Below the pieces are notes generated by a model. That model was not told the origin of the DNA. It ran no database searches and saw nothing but the letters and a program-made list of their open reading frames with translations. This document shows, piece by piece, positions 53,020 to 61,535 of a stretch of DNA of 64,000 nt. Each line of letters opens with the position of its first letter. The first letter of the stretch is position 1. This DNA comes from Bacillus luti (GTDB lineage Bacteria > Bacillota > Bacilli > Bacillales > Bacillaceae_G), in contig NZ_MACI01000078.1 in assembly GCF_001884105.1 (NCBI RefSeq), forward strand, positions 310,001 to 374,000, in the 5' to 3' direction. Both the position numbers and the translations under genes were made by a program.

Positions 53020-54153
53020 GTGAAAAAGTATGCAACTCGTATACATGGAAAAAAACTAATTTCGTTACTTTTTTTATATGCACTAGTAGTAATTATTATA
53101 GCGTCGATTTTGACGTCTCTTTTACATACAATGAAATCAAATTATGCGAATCAATGGTTTGGAAAAGTATCTATGCAAGGTTTTGTTCAAATGATAGAAA
53201 GTGAGAATCGCTATTATGGATTTGATTATTTTAAGCAGAATAAACGGGAGTCAGTTGGGAATGTAATGTTTTCTATTGCGACAGATTTGAAAATTAAAGA
53301 TTTAAGGACATTTGTCGGTAAAGAAGTGCCAGGTATGTCAAAGTATTACTCTAACATTATTGTAGCTGGAGAAGGGACAAACTTTACAAATATCCCAAAT
53401 GAATCTAGTGTACCGATTGAAGAAGTAACGAAAGAGAGAGAAGTTGCAAAAGATAAAGTTACAGAAGCGGAAAAGAATAATCCAGTGCAGAAAAAGAACG
53501 GAGCGAAAAAAGGGGAAAGTGCAGTGTATATTTACCATACACATAGCTGGGAATCCTTTTATCCGTTATTACCAGGGGCTACCGATCCATCGAGTCCAGA
53601 TGTAAACGTGTCCTTACTAGGGAAACGGATGAAGGAACAACTGGAAGGACAAGGAATTCCAGTTGTTCATGATAAAACGAATATGGGGGATTTATTAGCG
53701 AGTAAAAAATGGAAATGGCCGCAATCGTATAAAGCATCTCATGAATATGTAAAAGAAGCATTAGCGCAAAATAATAAAATTGCGTTTCCGATAGATATAC
53801 ACCGTGATGACCAGCGCAAGAAAGTAACTACAAAAGTAATTAACGGGAAATCATATGCAAGGTTATATTTTATAATTGGGATGGAAAATGAAGGGCGTGC
53901 AGAAAATGAAAAAATTGCAAGAGCAATCAATAGTTATTTAGATGAAAACTATTACGGATTAAGTAGAGGGATATTTCCGAAATATAAAAAAGATGGAAAT
54001 GGCGTTTATAACCAAGATTTATCTAAAAATGCGATGTTAATTGAAGTTGGTGGTGTGGATAATACGTTAGATGAATTATATAACACAATTGATGTATTAA
54101 CGGAAGCACTTAGTAAGTATTATTGGAATGATGCGGAGAAGGTAAATGGGTGA
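53020..54153 (+). CDS. spoIIP: SpoIIP-family sporulation cell-wall hydrolase (paralogue 2)
   Basis: The 377-residue SpoIIP protein has a TM anchor (LISLLFLYALVVIIIASILTSLL), then AGEGTNFTNIPNESSVPIEEV shared with paralogue 1. The catalytic domain contains YIYHTHSWESFYP, FPIDIHRDDQ and GNGVYNQDLSKNAMLIEVGGVDNTLDE. The zinc ligands and catalytic His/Glu appear intact. GTG 53020 follows GAAGGTGATATA; the longer reading from 52909 has no site. It is collinear with the protein encoded at 44007, so one arose by duplication. Confidence 0.9.
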   Translation: MKKYATRIHGKKLISLLFLYALVVIIIASILTSLLHTMKSNYANQWFGKVSMQGFVQMIESENRYYGFDYFKQNKRESVGNVMFSIATDLKIKDLRTFVGKEVPGMSKYYSNIIVAGEGTNFTNIPNESSVPIEEVTKEREVAKDKVTEAEKNNPVQKKNGAKKGESAVYIYHTHSWESFYPLLPGATDPSSPDVNVSLLGKRMKEQLEGQGIPVVHDKTNMGDLLASKKWKWPQSYKASHEYVKEALAQNNKIAFPIDIHRDDQRKKVTTKVINGKSYARLYFIIGMENEGRAENEKIARAINSYLDENYYGLSRGIFPKYKKDGNGVYNQDLSKNAMLIEVGGVDNTLDELYNTIDVLTEALSKYYWNDAEKVNG

Positions 54154-54177
54154 GGAACGGGAGACCGTTCCTTTTTG
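54153..54177 (+). terminator. Intrinsic terminator after spoIIP paralogue 2
   Basis: AGGAACGG pairs with CCGTTCCT around GAGA, followed by TTTTG. The first arm directly follows the stop codon. Confidence 0.85.
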
Positions 54178-54245
54178 TTATGGAAAGTAAAAAAATGTGA
54201 TATAATGTAATTTTGTGAATATTGAATCGGGGAGTGGGGGAACGA

Positions 54246-54836
54246 ATGCAAATACTACTAATACGACACGGAGAATCCGAAGCGGACATTCTGAATGTAC
54301 ATGAAGGACGAGCTGATTTTGAATTAACAGAAAACGGAAGACAGCAAGTGCAAAGACTTGTGCAGAAAGTGAAAAAGGATTTTGTACCAGATTTCATTTG
54401 GGCAAGTACATTAAAACGTGCGCGCGAAACTGCTGAAACGTTAGCGGAAGCAATTGGTTGTCCAATTCAATTAGAAGAGGAATTAATGGAGTTTAATAAT
54501 GGGGTACAAGCAGGTCTATCATTTGAAGAAGCGAAGAAGTATCCTGAGCCAAAGTTTCTTCATGACCGTTTTGAAAATGGAGAATCATTTATTGAGTTTC
54601 GAATGAGGATAGAAGGAATCTTTTCTAAAATCGTTACAGAGAATACATATGGTCGGATAGCAATCGTTGCACACGGTGGTGTAATAAATAGTTTATTACG
54701 AGCATTTTTCCAAATGCCAATTTCAATGGATTATTACTTTAAAATGGGAGATACGGGAATAAGTTTAATTGAAATTGATGGTGAACAAAAAACGGTACAT
54801 TTCATTAATGATACGAATCATTTAGACGGGATGTAG
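54246..54836 (+). CDS. Histidine phosphatase family protein
   Basis: The 196-residue branch-1 histidine phosphatase has the catalytic LLIRHGESEAD, the second Arg in WASTLKRARETAETL, the acid in ELMEFNNGVQAG and the second His in IVAHGGVINSLL. ATG 54246 follows GGGGGAACGA; the in-frame ATG at 54222 has no site. The HAD phosphatase gene starts six bases after its stop, so the two phosphatases are co-transcribed. The substrate is unknown. Confidence 0.9.
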   Translation: MQILLIRHGESEADILNVHEGRADFELTENGRQQVQRLVQKVKKDFVPDFIWASTLKRARETAETLAEAIGCPIQLEEELMEFNNGVQAGLSFEEAKKYPEPKFLHDRFENGESFIEFRMRIEGIFSKIVTENTYGRIAIVAHGGVINSLLRAFFQMPISMDYYFKMGDTGISLIEIDGEQKTVHFINDTNHLDGM

Positions 54837-54842
54837 TGATTT

Positions 54843-55619
54843 ATGTATAAAGTTGTATTTTTCGATGTTGACGGTACGCTTTTAAGTGAGATTGATAGAA
54901 GTATGCACGAAAGTACAAAAGAAGCAGTAAGAAGGTTAATAGATAAAGGGATTCATGTAGTTGTTACAACAGGGAGACCATATAGCTTATGCTCACAATT
55001 TAAAGAGCTGGGCATAAATACGTTTATTTCTGCAAATGGTGCACATATAAAGTGTGAGGATGAAGTAATACATAAATCGGTACTTTCAAGTGAAATTGTT
55101 CATGATATTTCAAACTTTGCTGAATTACATGGTCATAGTGTTTCTTACTTTACAGAAGAATTTGCAATGAACGGAATAGCCTCGGATAATGAACGTGTAA
55201 TTCAAGCGCTTAACGAGACGTTAAATTTAGCAAAGTATCCTGAAAAAAGCAGGGATTTGTCAGAAGAGGTCTATTGTTTATGTCTGTATGGGGATGAAAT
55301 TGAAGCTCAAAAATTTCTTGAAAGATATCCAATGCTTACGTTTGAGCGTTTTCATAGTTACGTTATAAATGTATTGGAAGATAGTAAAGTATCGAAGCTA
55401 ACTGCAATTCAAAAAGTATTGGATCACTTAAACATTTGTAAATCAGAAGCTGTTGCTTTTGGAGATGGCAGAAATGATATTGAGATGTTGCAGTATGTAG
55501 GATTAGGGATTGCAATGGGAAATGGCGGAGAAGAGTTAAAAACAAAAGCTGATTTCGTTACAAAGAAATCAAGTGAAGGCGGTATTTCTTTTGCCTTAAA
55601 GAAGTTTAGTATGATTTAA
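54843..55619 (+). CDS. Cof-type HAD phosphatase
   Basis: The 258-residue HAD superfamily IIB phosphatase has motif I FFDVDGTLL, motif II VVTTGRP, a C2B cap (about 80-180), the conserved Lys in SKLTAIQKVL and motif III AFGDGRNDIEML. These enzymes dephosphorylate sugar phosphates, FMN or PLP, in the cytosol. It is coupled to the upstream histidine phosphatase gene (six-base gap). Confidence 0.92.
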   Translation: MYKVVFFDVDGTLLSEIDRSMHESTKEAVRRLIDKGIHVVVTTGRPYSLCSQFKELGINTFISANGAHIKCEDEVIHKSVLSSEIVHDISNFAELHGHSVSYFTEEFAMNGIASDNERVIQALNETLNLAKYPEKSRDLSEEVYCLCLYGDEIEAQKFLERYPMLTFERFHSYVINVLEDSKVSKLTAIQKVLDHLNICKSEAVAFGDGRNDIEMLQYVGLGIAMGNGGEELKTKADFVTKKSSEGGISFALKKFSMI

Positions 55620-55639
55620 AAATAATAGCTAGTCAGTTT

Positions 55640-55671
55640 AAAAAATCCTGTTTGAATTGCAGGATTTTTTT
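55640..55671 (+). terminator. Intrinsic terminator
   Basis: AAAAATCCTG pairs with CAGGATTTTT, followed by TT and a T-rich tail. Confidence 0.88.
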
Positions 55672-55685
55672 GTTTAACAATATTC

Positions 55686-55740
55686 TTGCAATAAAAGGAA
55701 AAATGTGAGTATAATGAAAAGTAGTTAGGTAAGCTAATTA
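55686..55740 (+). promoter_or_regulatory. marR promoter with candidate operator
   Basis: TTGCAA (55686-55691) and TATAAT (55710-55715) have an 18-base spacer. Just past the expected start point lies GTTAGGTAAGCTAATTA (55724-55740). The GCTAATTAA core recurs before the MFS gene at 56381, so it is a likely MarR binding site. Confidence 0.55.
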
Positions 55741-55767
55741 ATTGAAAAGAAAGGAGAGTGAAGATGA

Positions 55768-56313
55768 ATGAATTCAAAAAATGATTCTCTTCCTTTAGGG
55801 ATTGGGCCGTATGCAGAGCTAATAAAAAAGACAGCATCAGCGGATACGGATCCAATCGCAGCAAAACTTGGTTTGTTAATGTTATGGACGTCTGATAATG
55901 TTCTTGATGCTGTTGACGTAGATTTAGCTCCGCTTGGTATTTCGGAAAGTAAATTAGATTTTTTACTGTTGTTTATTTTGCGTGAAATGGAATCAAATGG
56001 AGAAGAAGTGAACATGAGTCCTTCGGATATTGCGAGTCGATTAGGGATAACACGTGCTTCTGTTACTGGCTTATTAGATTGGATGGAGAAACGAGCGTTA
56101 ATCGTAAGATTTCATCATTCTGAAGATCGAAGAAGGTTAAAGGTGAAAATTACTCCGAAAGGAAAAGAACTAGTTACGCAATCTTTACCAACTTTTTGGT
56201 TATCTTGCGCTTCATTAGTTGACGACTTTAATCAGGAAGAGCGTCAAGTTTTAGAGAAGTTATTAAATAAAATGCAAGTAAATATGCAGGTGAAATTAGG
56301 AGAAGGTAGGTAA
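55768..56313 (+). CDS. MarR-family transcriptional regulator
   Basis: The 181-residue winged-helix regulator has a dimerising N-terminal helix region, the helix-turn-helix MSPSDIASRLGITRASVTGLLDWMEKRALIVR, and the wing HHSEDRRRLKVKITPKGKEL with the conserved Asp-Arg-Arg. The start at 55768 follows AAGGAGAGTGAAGATGA. An overlapping ATG at 55764 would give only six codons. It precedes an MFS gene with a related motif in its promoter, so it probably represses itself and the pump until a ligand binds. Confidence 0.92.
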   Translation: MNSKNDSLPLGIGPYAELIKKTASADTDPIAAKLGLLMLWTSDNVLDAVDVDLAPLGISESKLDFLLLFILREMESNGEEVNMSPSDIASRLGITRASVTGLLDWMEKRALIVRFHHSEDRRRLKVKITPKGKELVTQSLPTFWLSCASLVDDFNQEERQVLEKLLNKMQVNMQVKLGEGR

Positions 56314-56361
56314 TTAAGTTGATTGTGAGAGTCAACTTTTTTATTTAAACATATAATTAGG

Positions 56362-56390
56362 TTGACTTATTATATGTTTAGCTAATTAAA
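56362..56390 (+). promoter_or_regulatory. MFS promoter with candidate MarR operator
   Basis: TTGACT (56362-56367) is followed 17 bases on by an AT-rich -10 region inside TAGCTAATTAAA (56379-56390). The GCTAATTAA core is shared with the marR promoter, and TAATTAG (56355-56361) forms an inverted match to it. Confidence 0.5.
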
Positions 56391-56512
56391 AGGGACGATG
56401 ATGTATCTTTTAACGTAAATGAATTAAGGGAGTGTTGATGGAATTTCATGTTGAGTCATTTACTTTAGAAGTTTTAAATCGATGAGGAAAATTATTGTAA
56501 GGGGGAGATTTT

Positions 56513-57712
56513 ATGATGGAAATATCAAAAGAAGTAAGTAGTGAAAGGAATTATACAGTAATAACAGCTGTATTATGTTGGGCAGGTATGGTGGTTATGT
56601 CCAGCCTATATGTGACGATTCCTTTAATTGCTCTATTTTCAGACCTTTTTCAGGTTACATTAGCGCAATCTGCGGCTACAGGTAGTATATTTTCTGTAGG
56701 GTTTGCTATAGGTTGTTTGTTATTTGGGGCAATCTCTGATAAGTATGGACGAAAAAAAGTGATCTTTATTGGATTGCTTGCACTGGCGATTATTTCTTTT
56801 TTATTAGGGTTTGTGGATAGCTTATTTTGGCTTGTTATTCTTCGAGGATTACAGGGGATAGCAGCAGCTACATTTTCTCCAGTAGCGTTAGCTTACGTTG
56901 TAGAAATGTTTCCAGTAGAGAAAAAGGTTACAACAATAGGATTTGTTAGTACCGGTTTTTTAGTAGCTGGAATTGCAGGGCAAGTAATAAGTACTGCTGT
57001 TAGTCAGTATTTTGGCTGGCATATGGTTTTCTTTCTTCTTAGCATTGTCTATATCATCACTGCTGTATGGGTTCATTATTCTCTTCCGAAAGGGGAAATA
57101 TCTCAAGCTTATACGGATATTTTGGCGCCAATTAAACAGATGGAGAAAGTTTTTACACATAAAAGCTTAGTATGGAGCTATATGATTGCGTTTGTTTTAT
57201 TAATGGCTTTTGTTAATATGTATACTGTTTTAGGCAATTATTTGAGTTCACCTATCTACAATTTAACAGCAGAACAAATTCTTTATTTTCGCTTAGCGGG
57301 GTTATTTGGTATGTTACTATCACCACTTGCAGGTCGTTTAACAAAGAGGTTCGAAGTAAAGAAAGTTCTTCAAGGAGGATTGTTGGTTGCTATTTTTAGT
57401 CTAAGCTCAATGGGATTTATTTCGACGCTGCCGTTACTTGTAATGATGAGCGTCTGTTTCGTAATAGGTATTGCTATATCGGTTCCATCTTTAGTTTCTC
57501 TTGTCGGCCAATTAGGAGGGAGAGCAAGGGGAATAGCAGTTTCTATTTATACTTTCATTTTATTTTTAGGAACTAGTATAGGACCAATTATTTCTATTTA
57601 TCTTATGAAAATAGGGGACTATGCTCAGACGTTTATGTTATTAGGAGTAATACTCTTTATTGGTCTTGTTTCCACTCTTTTTATTCAAATAAAGGAATGC
57701 AAGAATCTTTAA
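56513..57712 (+). CDS. MFS transporter, probably a MarR-controlled efflux pump
   Basis: The 399-residue, 12-TM drug:H+ antiporter-like MFS protein has the loop 2-3 motif GAISDKYGRKKVIFIGL (GxxxDRxGRR type). LVILRGLQGIAAATFSPVALAYV in TM4-5 includes the conserved Arg. The pattern resembles the YnfM/AraJ-like branch. The start at 56513 (or the next ATG at 56516) follows AAGGGGGAGATTTT. It lies 199 bases after marR with a shared motif in its promoter. Its last 32 bases overlap the convergent DinB gene. Confidence 0.88.
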   Translation: MMEISKEVSSERNYTVITAVLCWAGMVVMSSLYVTIPLIALFSDLFQVTLAQSAATGSIFSVGFAIGCLLFGAISDKYGRKKVIFIGLLALAIISFLLGFVDSLFWLVILRGLQGIAAATFSPVALAYVVEMFPVEKKVTTIGFVSTGFLVAGIAGQVISTAVSQYFGWHMVFFLLSIVYIITAVWVHYSLPKGEISQAYTDILAPIKQMEKVFTHKSLVWSYMIAFVLLMAFVNMYTVLGNYLSSPIYNLTAEQILYFRLAGLFGMLLSPLAGRLTKRFEVKKVLQGGLLVAIFSLSSMGFISTLPLLVMMSVCFVIGIAISVPSLVSLVGQLGGRARGIAVSIYTFILFLGTSIGPIISIYLMKIGDYAQTFMLLGVILFIGLVSTLFIQIKECKNL

Positions 57713-58142
57713 CATGCTCACATAATAAAATTTGAATTTGTCCGCGATGATGATAAAAGTGTGCAACCACTTCAAGTAACCATTCGAATCTAGAATAAGA
57801 AATACCCCAATAAGCAGTCTTAATTTCCGCTAATTCTTCATTGGAATAGGATGAAAAAGTTTTAGAAAGTAAATCGTATCCTTGGAGCATCGTTTCTTGC
57901 ATATGAGCAATTGTTTCAGGGGTATATTCTATATAAAAGGTATGTAACTCTTTTTCCGTAATGCCATTTAAAATGAGTAAATCTGCATGGCAAATAAGTG
58001 CGAGATGTGTGCACATTTCAAATAATGACCGCTTTGATTCAATCGGCTTTATCTTTAAATCATTTTCAGTATATTGATTCAGCATTTGAATAGATGTATC
58101 AATAGCAACTTTAAGTTGATGTAATGCAGATTGTACAAACAT
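57681..58142 (-). CDS. DinB-family protein
   Basis: The 153-residue four-helix DinB-like protein starts MFVQSALHQLKVAIDTSIQML and has SLFEMCTHLALICHADLLIL in the middle. The C-terminal VVAHFYHHRGQIQILL supplies the conserved His ligands. ATG 58142 lies seven bases after AGGAG; the longer ORF start at 58163 has none. The superfamily includes metal-dependent thiol transferases. The 3' end overlaps the MFS gene by 32 bases, and no terminator lies between them. Confidence 0.85.
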   Translation of the reverse strand: MFVQSALHQLKVAIDTSIQMLNQYTENDLKIKPIESKRSLFEMCTHLALICHADLLILNGITEKELHTFYIEYTPETIAHMQETMLQGYDLLSKTFSSYSNEELAEIKTAYWGISYSRFEWLLEVVAHFYHHRGQIQILLCEHVKDSCIPLFE

Positions 58143-58313
58143 TGTAATTCTCCTCGTCTCCATATATAATAGTTTCTTGAGGGTATTATATCATACTAAA
58201 AATTCCGAAAATTCTAGTAGTTTGACTAGCATAGTGAAAAGTATTATATTGTAAAAGGTCATATGAAACGTGAAATAGAATGGAATGCAATTATTGAGTT
58301 AGGAGTTAGACCA

Positions 58314-59489
58314 ATGAGTTTGAAATATGGAAGAGATACAATTGTTGAAATCGACGTAAATGCTGTAAAACATAATGTAAAAGAATTTAAAAAACATGTG
58401 AACAATGAACAGATTGCAATGATGGCTGCTGTAAAAGCAAATGGGTATGGCCACGGGGCAGTGGAAGTTGCGAAATCGGCAATTGAGGCTGGGGTAAACC
58501 AACTCGCTGTTGCATTTGTAGATGAAGCAATCGAATTAAGAGAAGCTGGAATTACTGTACCAATTTTAATATTGGGTTATACATCAGTTGCAGCTGCTGA
58601 ATATGCAATTCAATATGATGTTATGATGACTGTCTATAGAATAGAAGATTTACAAGGCATAAATGAAATTGCGCAACACCTTCAAAAGAAAGCACATATT
58701 CAAATTAAAATTGATACAGGAATGAGTCGTATCGGTTTACAAGAAGAAGAGGTTAAACTATTTTTAGAAGAATTAAACCGTATGGAGTATGTAGAGGTAG
58801 TGGGCATATTTACACATTACTCTACGGCAGATGAAATTGATAAATCATATACGAATATGCAAACAAGTTTATTTGAAAAAGCTGTCAATACAGCGAAAGA
58901 ATTAGGAATTCACATCCCATATATTCATAGTTCAAATAGTGCAGGATCAATGGAACTTAGCAACACATTTCAAAATATGGTTCGTGTCGGCATTGGAATC
59001 TATGGAATGTATCCTTCAAAAGAAGTGGATCATGCTGTTGTATCCTTACAGCCTGCGTTGTCATTAAAATCAAAAGTGGCACATGTTAAACATGCGAAGA
59101 AAAATCGCGGTGTAAGTTATGGAAATACGTATGTAACAACTGGTGAAGAATGGATTGCGACTGTACCGATTGGGTATGCGGATGGATATAATCGTCAGTT
59201 ATCTAATAAAGGGCAAGCTTTAATTAATGGGGTCAGAGTACCTGTTATTGGCCGCGTTTGTATGGATCAGCTTATGCTTGATGTTACGAAAGCAATGCCA
59301 GTACAAGTAGGAGACGAAGTTGTATTCTACGGCAAACAAGGTGAAGAAGAAATTGCGGTAGAAGAAATAGCAGATATGTTAGGTACAATTAACTATGAAG
59401 TTACATGTATGTTAGATAGAAGAATTCCACGTGTTTATAAAGAAAATGAAGAAACGACTGCGGTTGTAAATATATTAAGAAAAAACTGA
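58314..59489 (+). CDS. alr: Alanine racemase (second isozyme, Alr2/Dal2 type)
   Basis: The 391-residue PLP enzyme interconverts L- and D-alanine for peptidoglycan. The PLP lysine is K41 in MMAAVKANGYGHGAVEVA, the opposing catalytic Tyr lies in RGVSYGNTYVT, and the PLP-phosphate region is GIGIYGMYPS. The DRRIPRVYK C-terminus is typical. ATG 58314 follows TAGGAGTTAGACCA; the extended reading from 58263 is rejected. Length and sequence match the second racemase of the B. cereus group. In spores, Alr suppresses germination by turning L-Ala into D-Ala, but which isozyme does so is not shown here. Confidence 0.95.
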   Translation: MSLKYGRDTIVEIDVNAVKHNVKEFKKHVNNEQIAMMAAVKANGYGHGAVEVAKSAIEAGVNQLAVAFVDEAIELREAGITVPILILGYTSVAAAEYAIQYDVMMTVYRIEDLQGINEIAQHLQKKAHIQIKIDTGMSRIGLQEEEVKLFLEELNRMEYVEVVGIFTHYSTADEIDKSYTNMQTSLFEKAVNTAKELGIHIPYIHSSNSAGSMELSNTFQNMVRVGIGIYGMYPSKEVDHAVVSLQPALSLKSKVAHVKHAKKNRGVSYGNTYVTTGEEWIATVPIGYADGYNRQLSNKGQALINGVRVPVIGRVCMDQLMLDVTKAMPVQVGDEVVFYGKQGEEEIAVEEIADMLGTINYEVTCMLDRRIPRVYKENEETTAVVNILRKN

Positions 59490-59511
59490 ATCATATCGAT
59501 TCAGTTTTTTT
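59481..59511. terminator. Bidirectional intrinsic terminator after alr
   Basis: AACTGAATC pairs with GATTCAGTT, with an A-run before and a T-run after. The first arm contains the stop codon of alr. Confidence 0.88.
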
Positions 59512-60400
59512 ATTTGTTATAAATGAAAAGAGGGCTATGTAACAAGTTATAGTAATTATGCTTCATTATAATTTCAAAGCCGCAATGTGTATAAAGCTTT
59601 AAAGCATTATTATTTTTTGTTTCAACATCTAGTATAATCGTTGCAACACCTTCAGAAATGAGGCGATGAACTATAGTAGTGAGGATATCTTTCCCATATC
59701 CTTGTCCTTGATGAAAAGGGTGCACAGCGAATCCTGATAATGTAGTAAAATGCTCTTGGTGAGCAACTGTAATTGTTCCTATCACGTTGTCATTGATAAG
59801 AGCGCTGTATACTTGGTGAGAAGATGAATGCAACATTTTTTGTAACCATATAGCTGTATTTTCTACAGAGTCGCCGAAAGCTTTACTAGAGACATCGATA
59901 AGATCAGGAAGTGATTCTGTAGGTGCAAGTGTAAGTTGTATAGTATTCTCCAGTTTTTTTTGTGTTTTTTTTGATTTGAACTCCATACTATACTCGCTAT
60001 ATAGATAAGGTAATTTCAAGTAATCTGCAAATGATTTTCCTGAGGTGGAGTCGCCATTAATAATAAGAAGGGCTTCATCTACCTCTCTGTTCTGTATTTC
60101 TTTCATTGCGGTTTGTAAAAGAGTAGTGCCTATTTGTTGTTTTCTATAGTTCGGATGAACGAATCCTATTAACTCTAGTTTTGTTGGTCTTTCAAAGTCA
60201 TACATGCTTAGTGCACCGATTAATTGAGTATCATCATAAAATAAAAAATCATTTATTTCTTCTTTATTACGAGTAGTTAAAAAGTTTTCATGTAAATCTG
60301 ACGAGTAATCAATTTGGTCGTGTTGGCCACAAATATAAGCTAAATTTTTCATTTGCTGCATTTCGTTTGCTGTTACAGATTTCTTTTTTTTAATACTCAT
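59510..60400 (-). CDS. Tandem GNAT acetyltransferase
   Basis: The 296-residue protein has two GNAT domains. Domain 1 has VHPNYRKQQIGTTLLQTAM (about residues 75-95) and domain 2 has VHPFHQGQGYGKDILTTIV with a C-terminal NNNALKLYTHCGFEII. ATG 60400 follows GAGGGATTATGAA; the longer frame to 60451 overlaps the upstream gene. It lies 23 bases downstream of a kinase-like gene and is co-transcribed with it. Tandem GNATs often keep one active and one structural domain. Both retain recognisable acetyl-CoA loops here. The acceptor is unknown. Confidence 0.85.
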   Translation of the reverse strand: MSIKKKKSVTANEMQQMKNLAYICGQHDQIDYSSDLHENFLTTRNKEEINDFLFYDDTQLIGALSMYDFERPTKLELIGFVHPNYRKQQIGTTLLQTAMKEIQNREVDEALLIINGDSTSGKSFADYLKLPYLYSEYSMEFKSKKTQKKLENTIQLTLAPTESLPDLIDVSSKAFGDSVENTAIWLQKMLHSSSHQVYSALINDNVIGTITVAHQEHFTTLSGFAVHPFHQGQGYGKDILTTIVHRLISEGVATIILDVETKNNNALKLYTHCGFEIIMKHNYYNLLHSPLFIYNK

Positions 60401-60423
60401 TTCATAATCCCTCACAATCGTTA

Positions 60424-61302
60424 TTAAAAATAGGATGGATGACATAACCACTTTTCTAATTCTACATTACCTTGAACAGATAATAACCGATACAAATATC
60501 GATAAGGTTGTCTACATTCTTCAAGATGAGGAATAGGCATAATAGTCTCATAGCCTTGTTTAAAAGCATGAGCTTCTTTTTCTGTAAGTACATATTCTAA
60601 TCCAATAAAATCAAACTCTCGTGGAGCAACTGCGTAAGCTTCAGTATCTACTAAGCCCGTAATAGTTGTACCATCCGATAAAAACTGAGTGGGATCCATA
60701 TCGATTAATACGAGTGTAGATTCCTTTGGTATCGATAGGGAAGAGAGCTGGGATTCAAAAGTGTGAAATGCGTTATGTATGCTTGTATTATCGGAATAAA
60801 ACATATGTATAAGGTCTTTACTTACTTTTAAAATGTGAGAGTTAAACTCTTTTAGTGGAACTTGGAAAGTACTTAATGGGCTTCCTATAAAATCTGCCTG
60901 AAACGAATGAATTTCTGCTAGACCCTTTCCAAGGCTAAATAAAATAGAATCAGGTTGTCCTAGAAAGGATTGTAGCGTACTTCCTGTTAGTTTTTCGGCG
61001 ATAACATACTCTCGTCCATTTAAAACATGTTTTTGGAAAATCGTCGGGATAGGTAATGTCGTATGCTTTTTTAATAATGCGTGTAGTTTTTCTAGATGAT
61101 GTACGTTCCGTGGATCAATTCCAAAAAGGTTTTTGCATCCCCACCAAAAATCATTGTTTGGTTCTTCAGTCATTTTTGAAGAACGAACAATAACTTCTTC
61201 AGCTTCTGTTTTAACAAGAAACACGTCACTTGCATGGTCTTCATAACCTGGATGTAAGGGGTGAACGGATAAAATAGGTGAAGTGAATAGTTGTTGTAAC
61301 AT
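60424..61302 (-). CDS. Aminoglycoside phosphotransferase-like kinase with altered catalytic loop
   Basis: The 292-residue protein has the APH/choline-kinase fold with an N-lobe (VFLVKTEAEEVIVRSSKM), hinge (YVIAEKLTGSTLQSFLG) and C-lobe (LGKGLAEIHSFQADFIGSP). The Brenner loop, usually HGDxHxxN, reads LIDMDPTQ. The catalytic Asp remains but His becomes Leu and the Mg-binding Asn becomes Gln. The DxE magnesium motif is kept as VDTEAY. The usual N-lobe Lys is Arg. It may be a weakened or redirected kinase. It leads an operon with the tandem GNAT gene. The start at 61302 follows AAGGAGTCCTTTC. Confidence 0.78.
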   Translation of the reverse strand: MLQQLFTSPILSVHPLHPGYEDHASDVFLVKTEAEEVIVRSSKMTEEPNNDFWWGCKNLFGIDPRNVHHLEKLHALLKKHTTLPIPTIFQKHVLNGREYVIAEKLTGSTLQSFLGQPDSILFSLGKGLAEIHSFQADFIGSPLSTFQVPLKEFNSHILKVSKDLIHMFYSDNTSIHNAFHTFESQLSSLSIPKESTLVLIDMDPTQFLSDGTTITGLVDTEAYAVAPREFDFIGLEYVLTEKEAHAFKQGYETIMPIPHLEECRQPYRYLYRLLSVQGNVELEKWLCHPSYF

Positions 61303-61476
61303 GAAAGGACTCCTTATTCTGTAAATTCTATAAATTGATTATATAACACAATGTAATTAAAAAGTGAAAATTAGGATGGCTAACATTTCTGTATATATTG
61401 TATTAGAGTTTGAGATTCTACATAAGAATTACCAAAAAGGTGAAAAATGTGTGTATATAAGGCAATTTCTTTGTAT

Positions 61477-61504
61477 TTGCGAAAAAAATTAGTTATGATA
61501 ATAC
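61477..61504 (+). promoter_or_regulatory. Promoter of the yitT-like gene
   Basis: TTGCGA (61477-61482) and TAATAC (61499-61504) are separated by 16 bases, with a TG one base before the -10. The start codon is 31 bases downstream. Confidence 0.55.
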
Positions 61505-61535
61505 TAAGAAAATGTATAAGTTTTGGGGGTAATGA

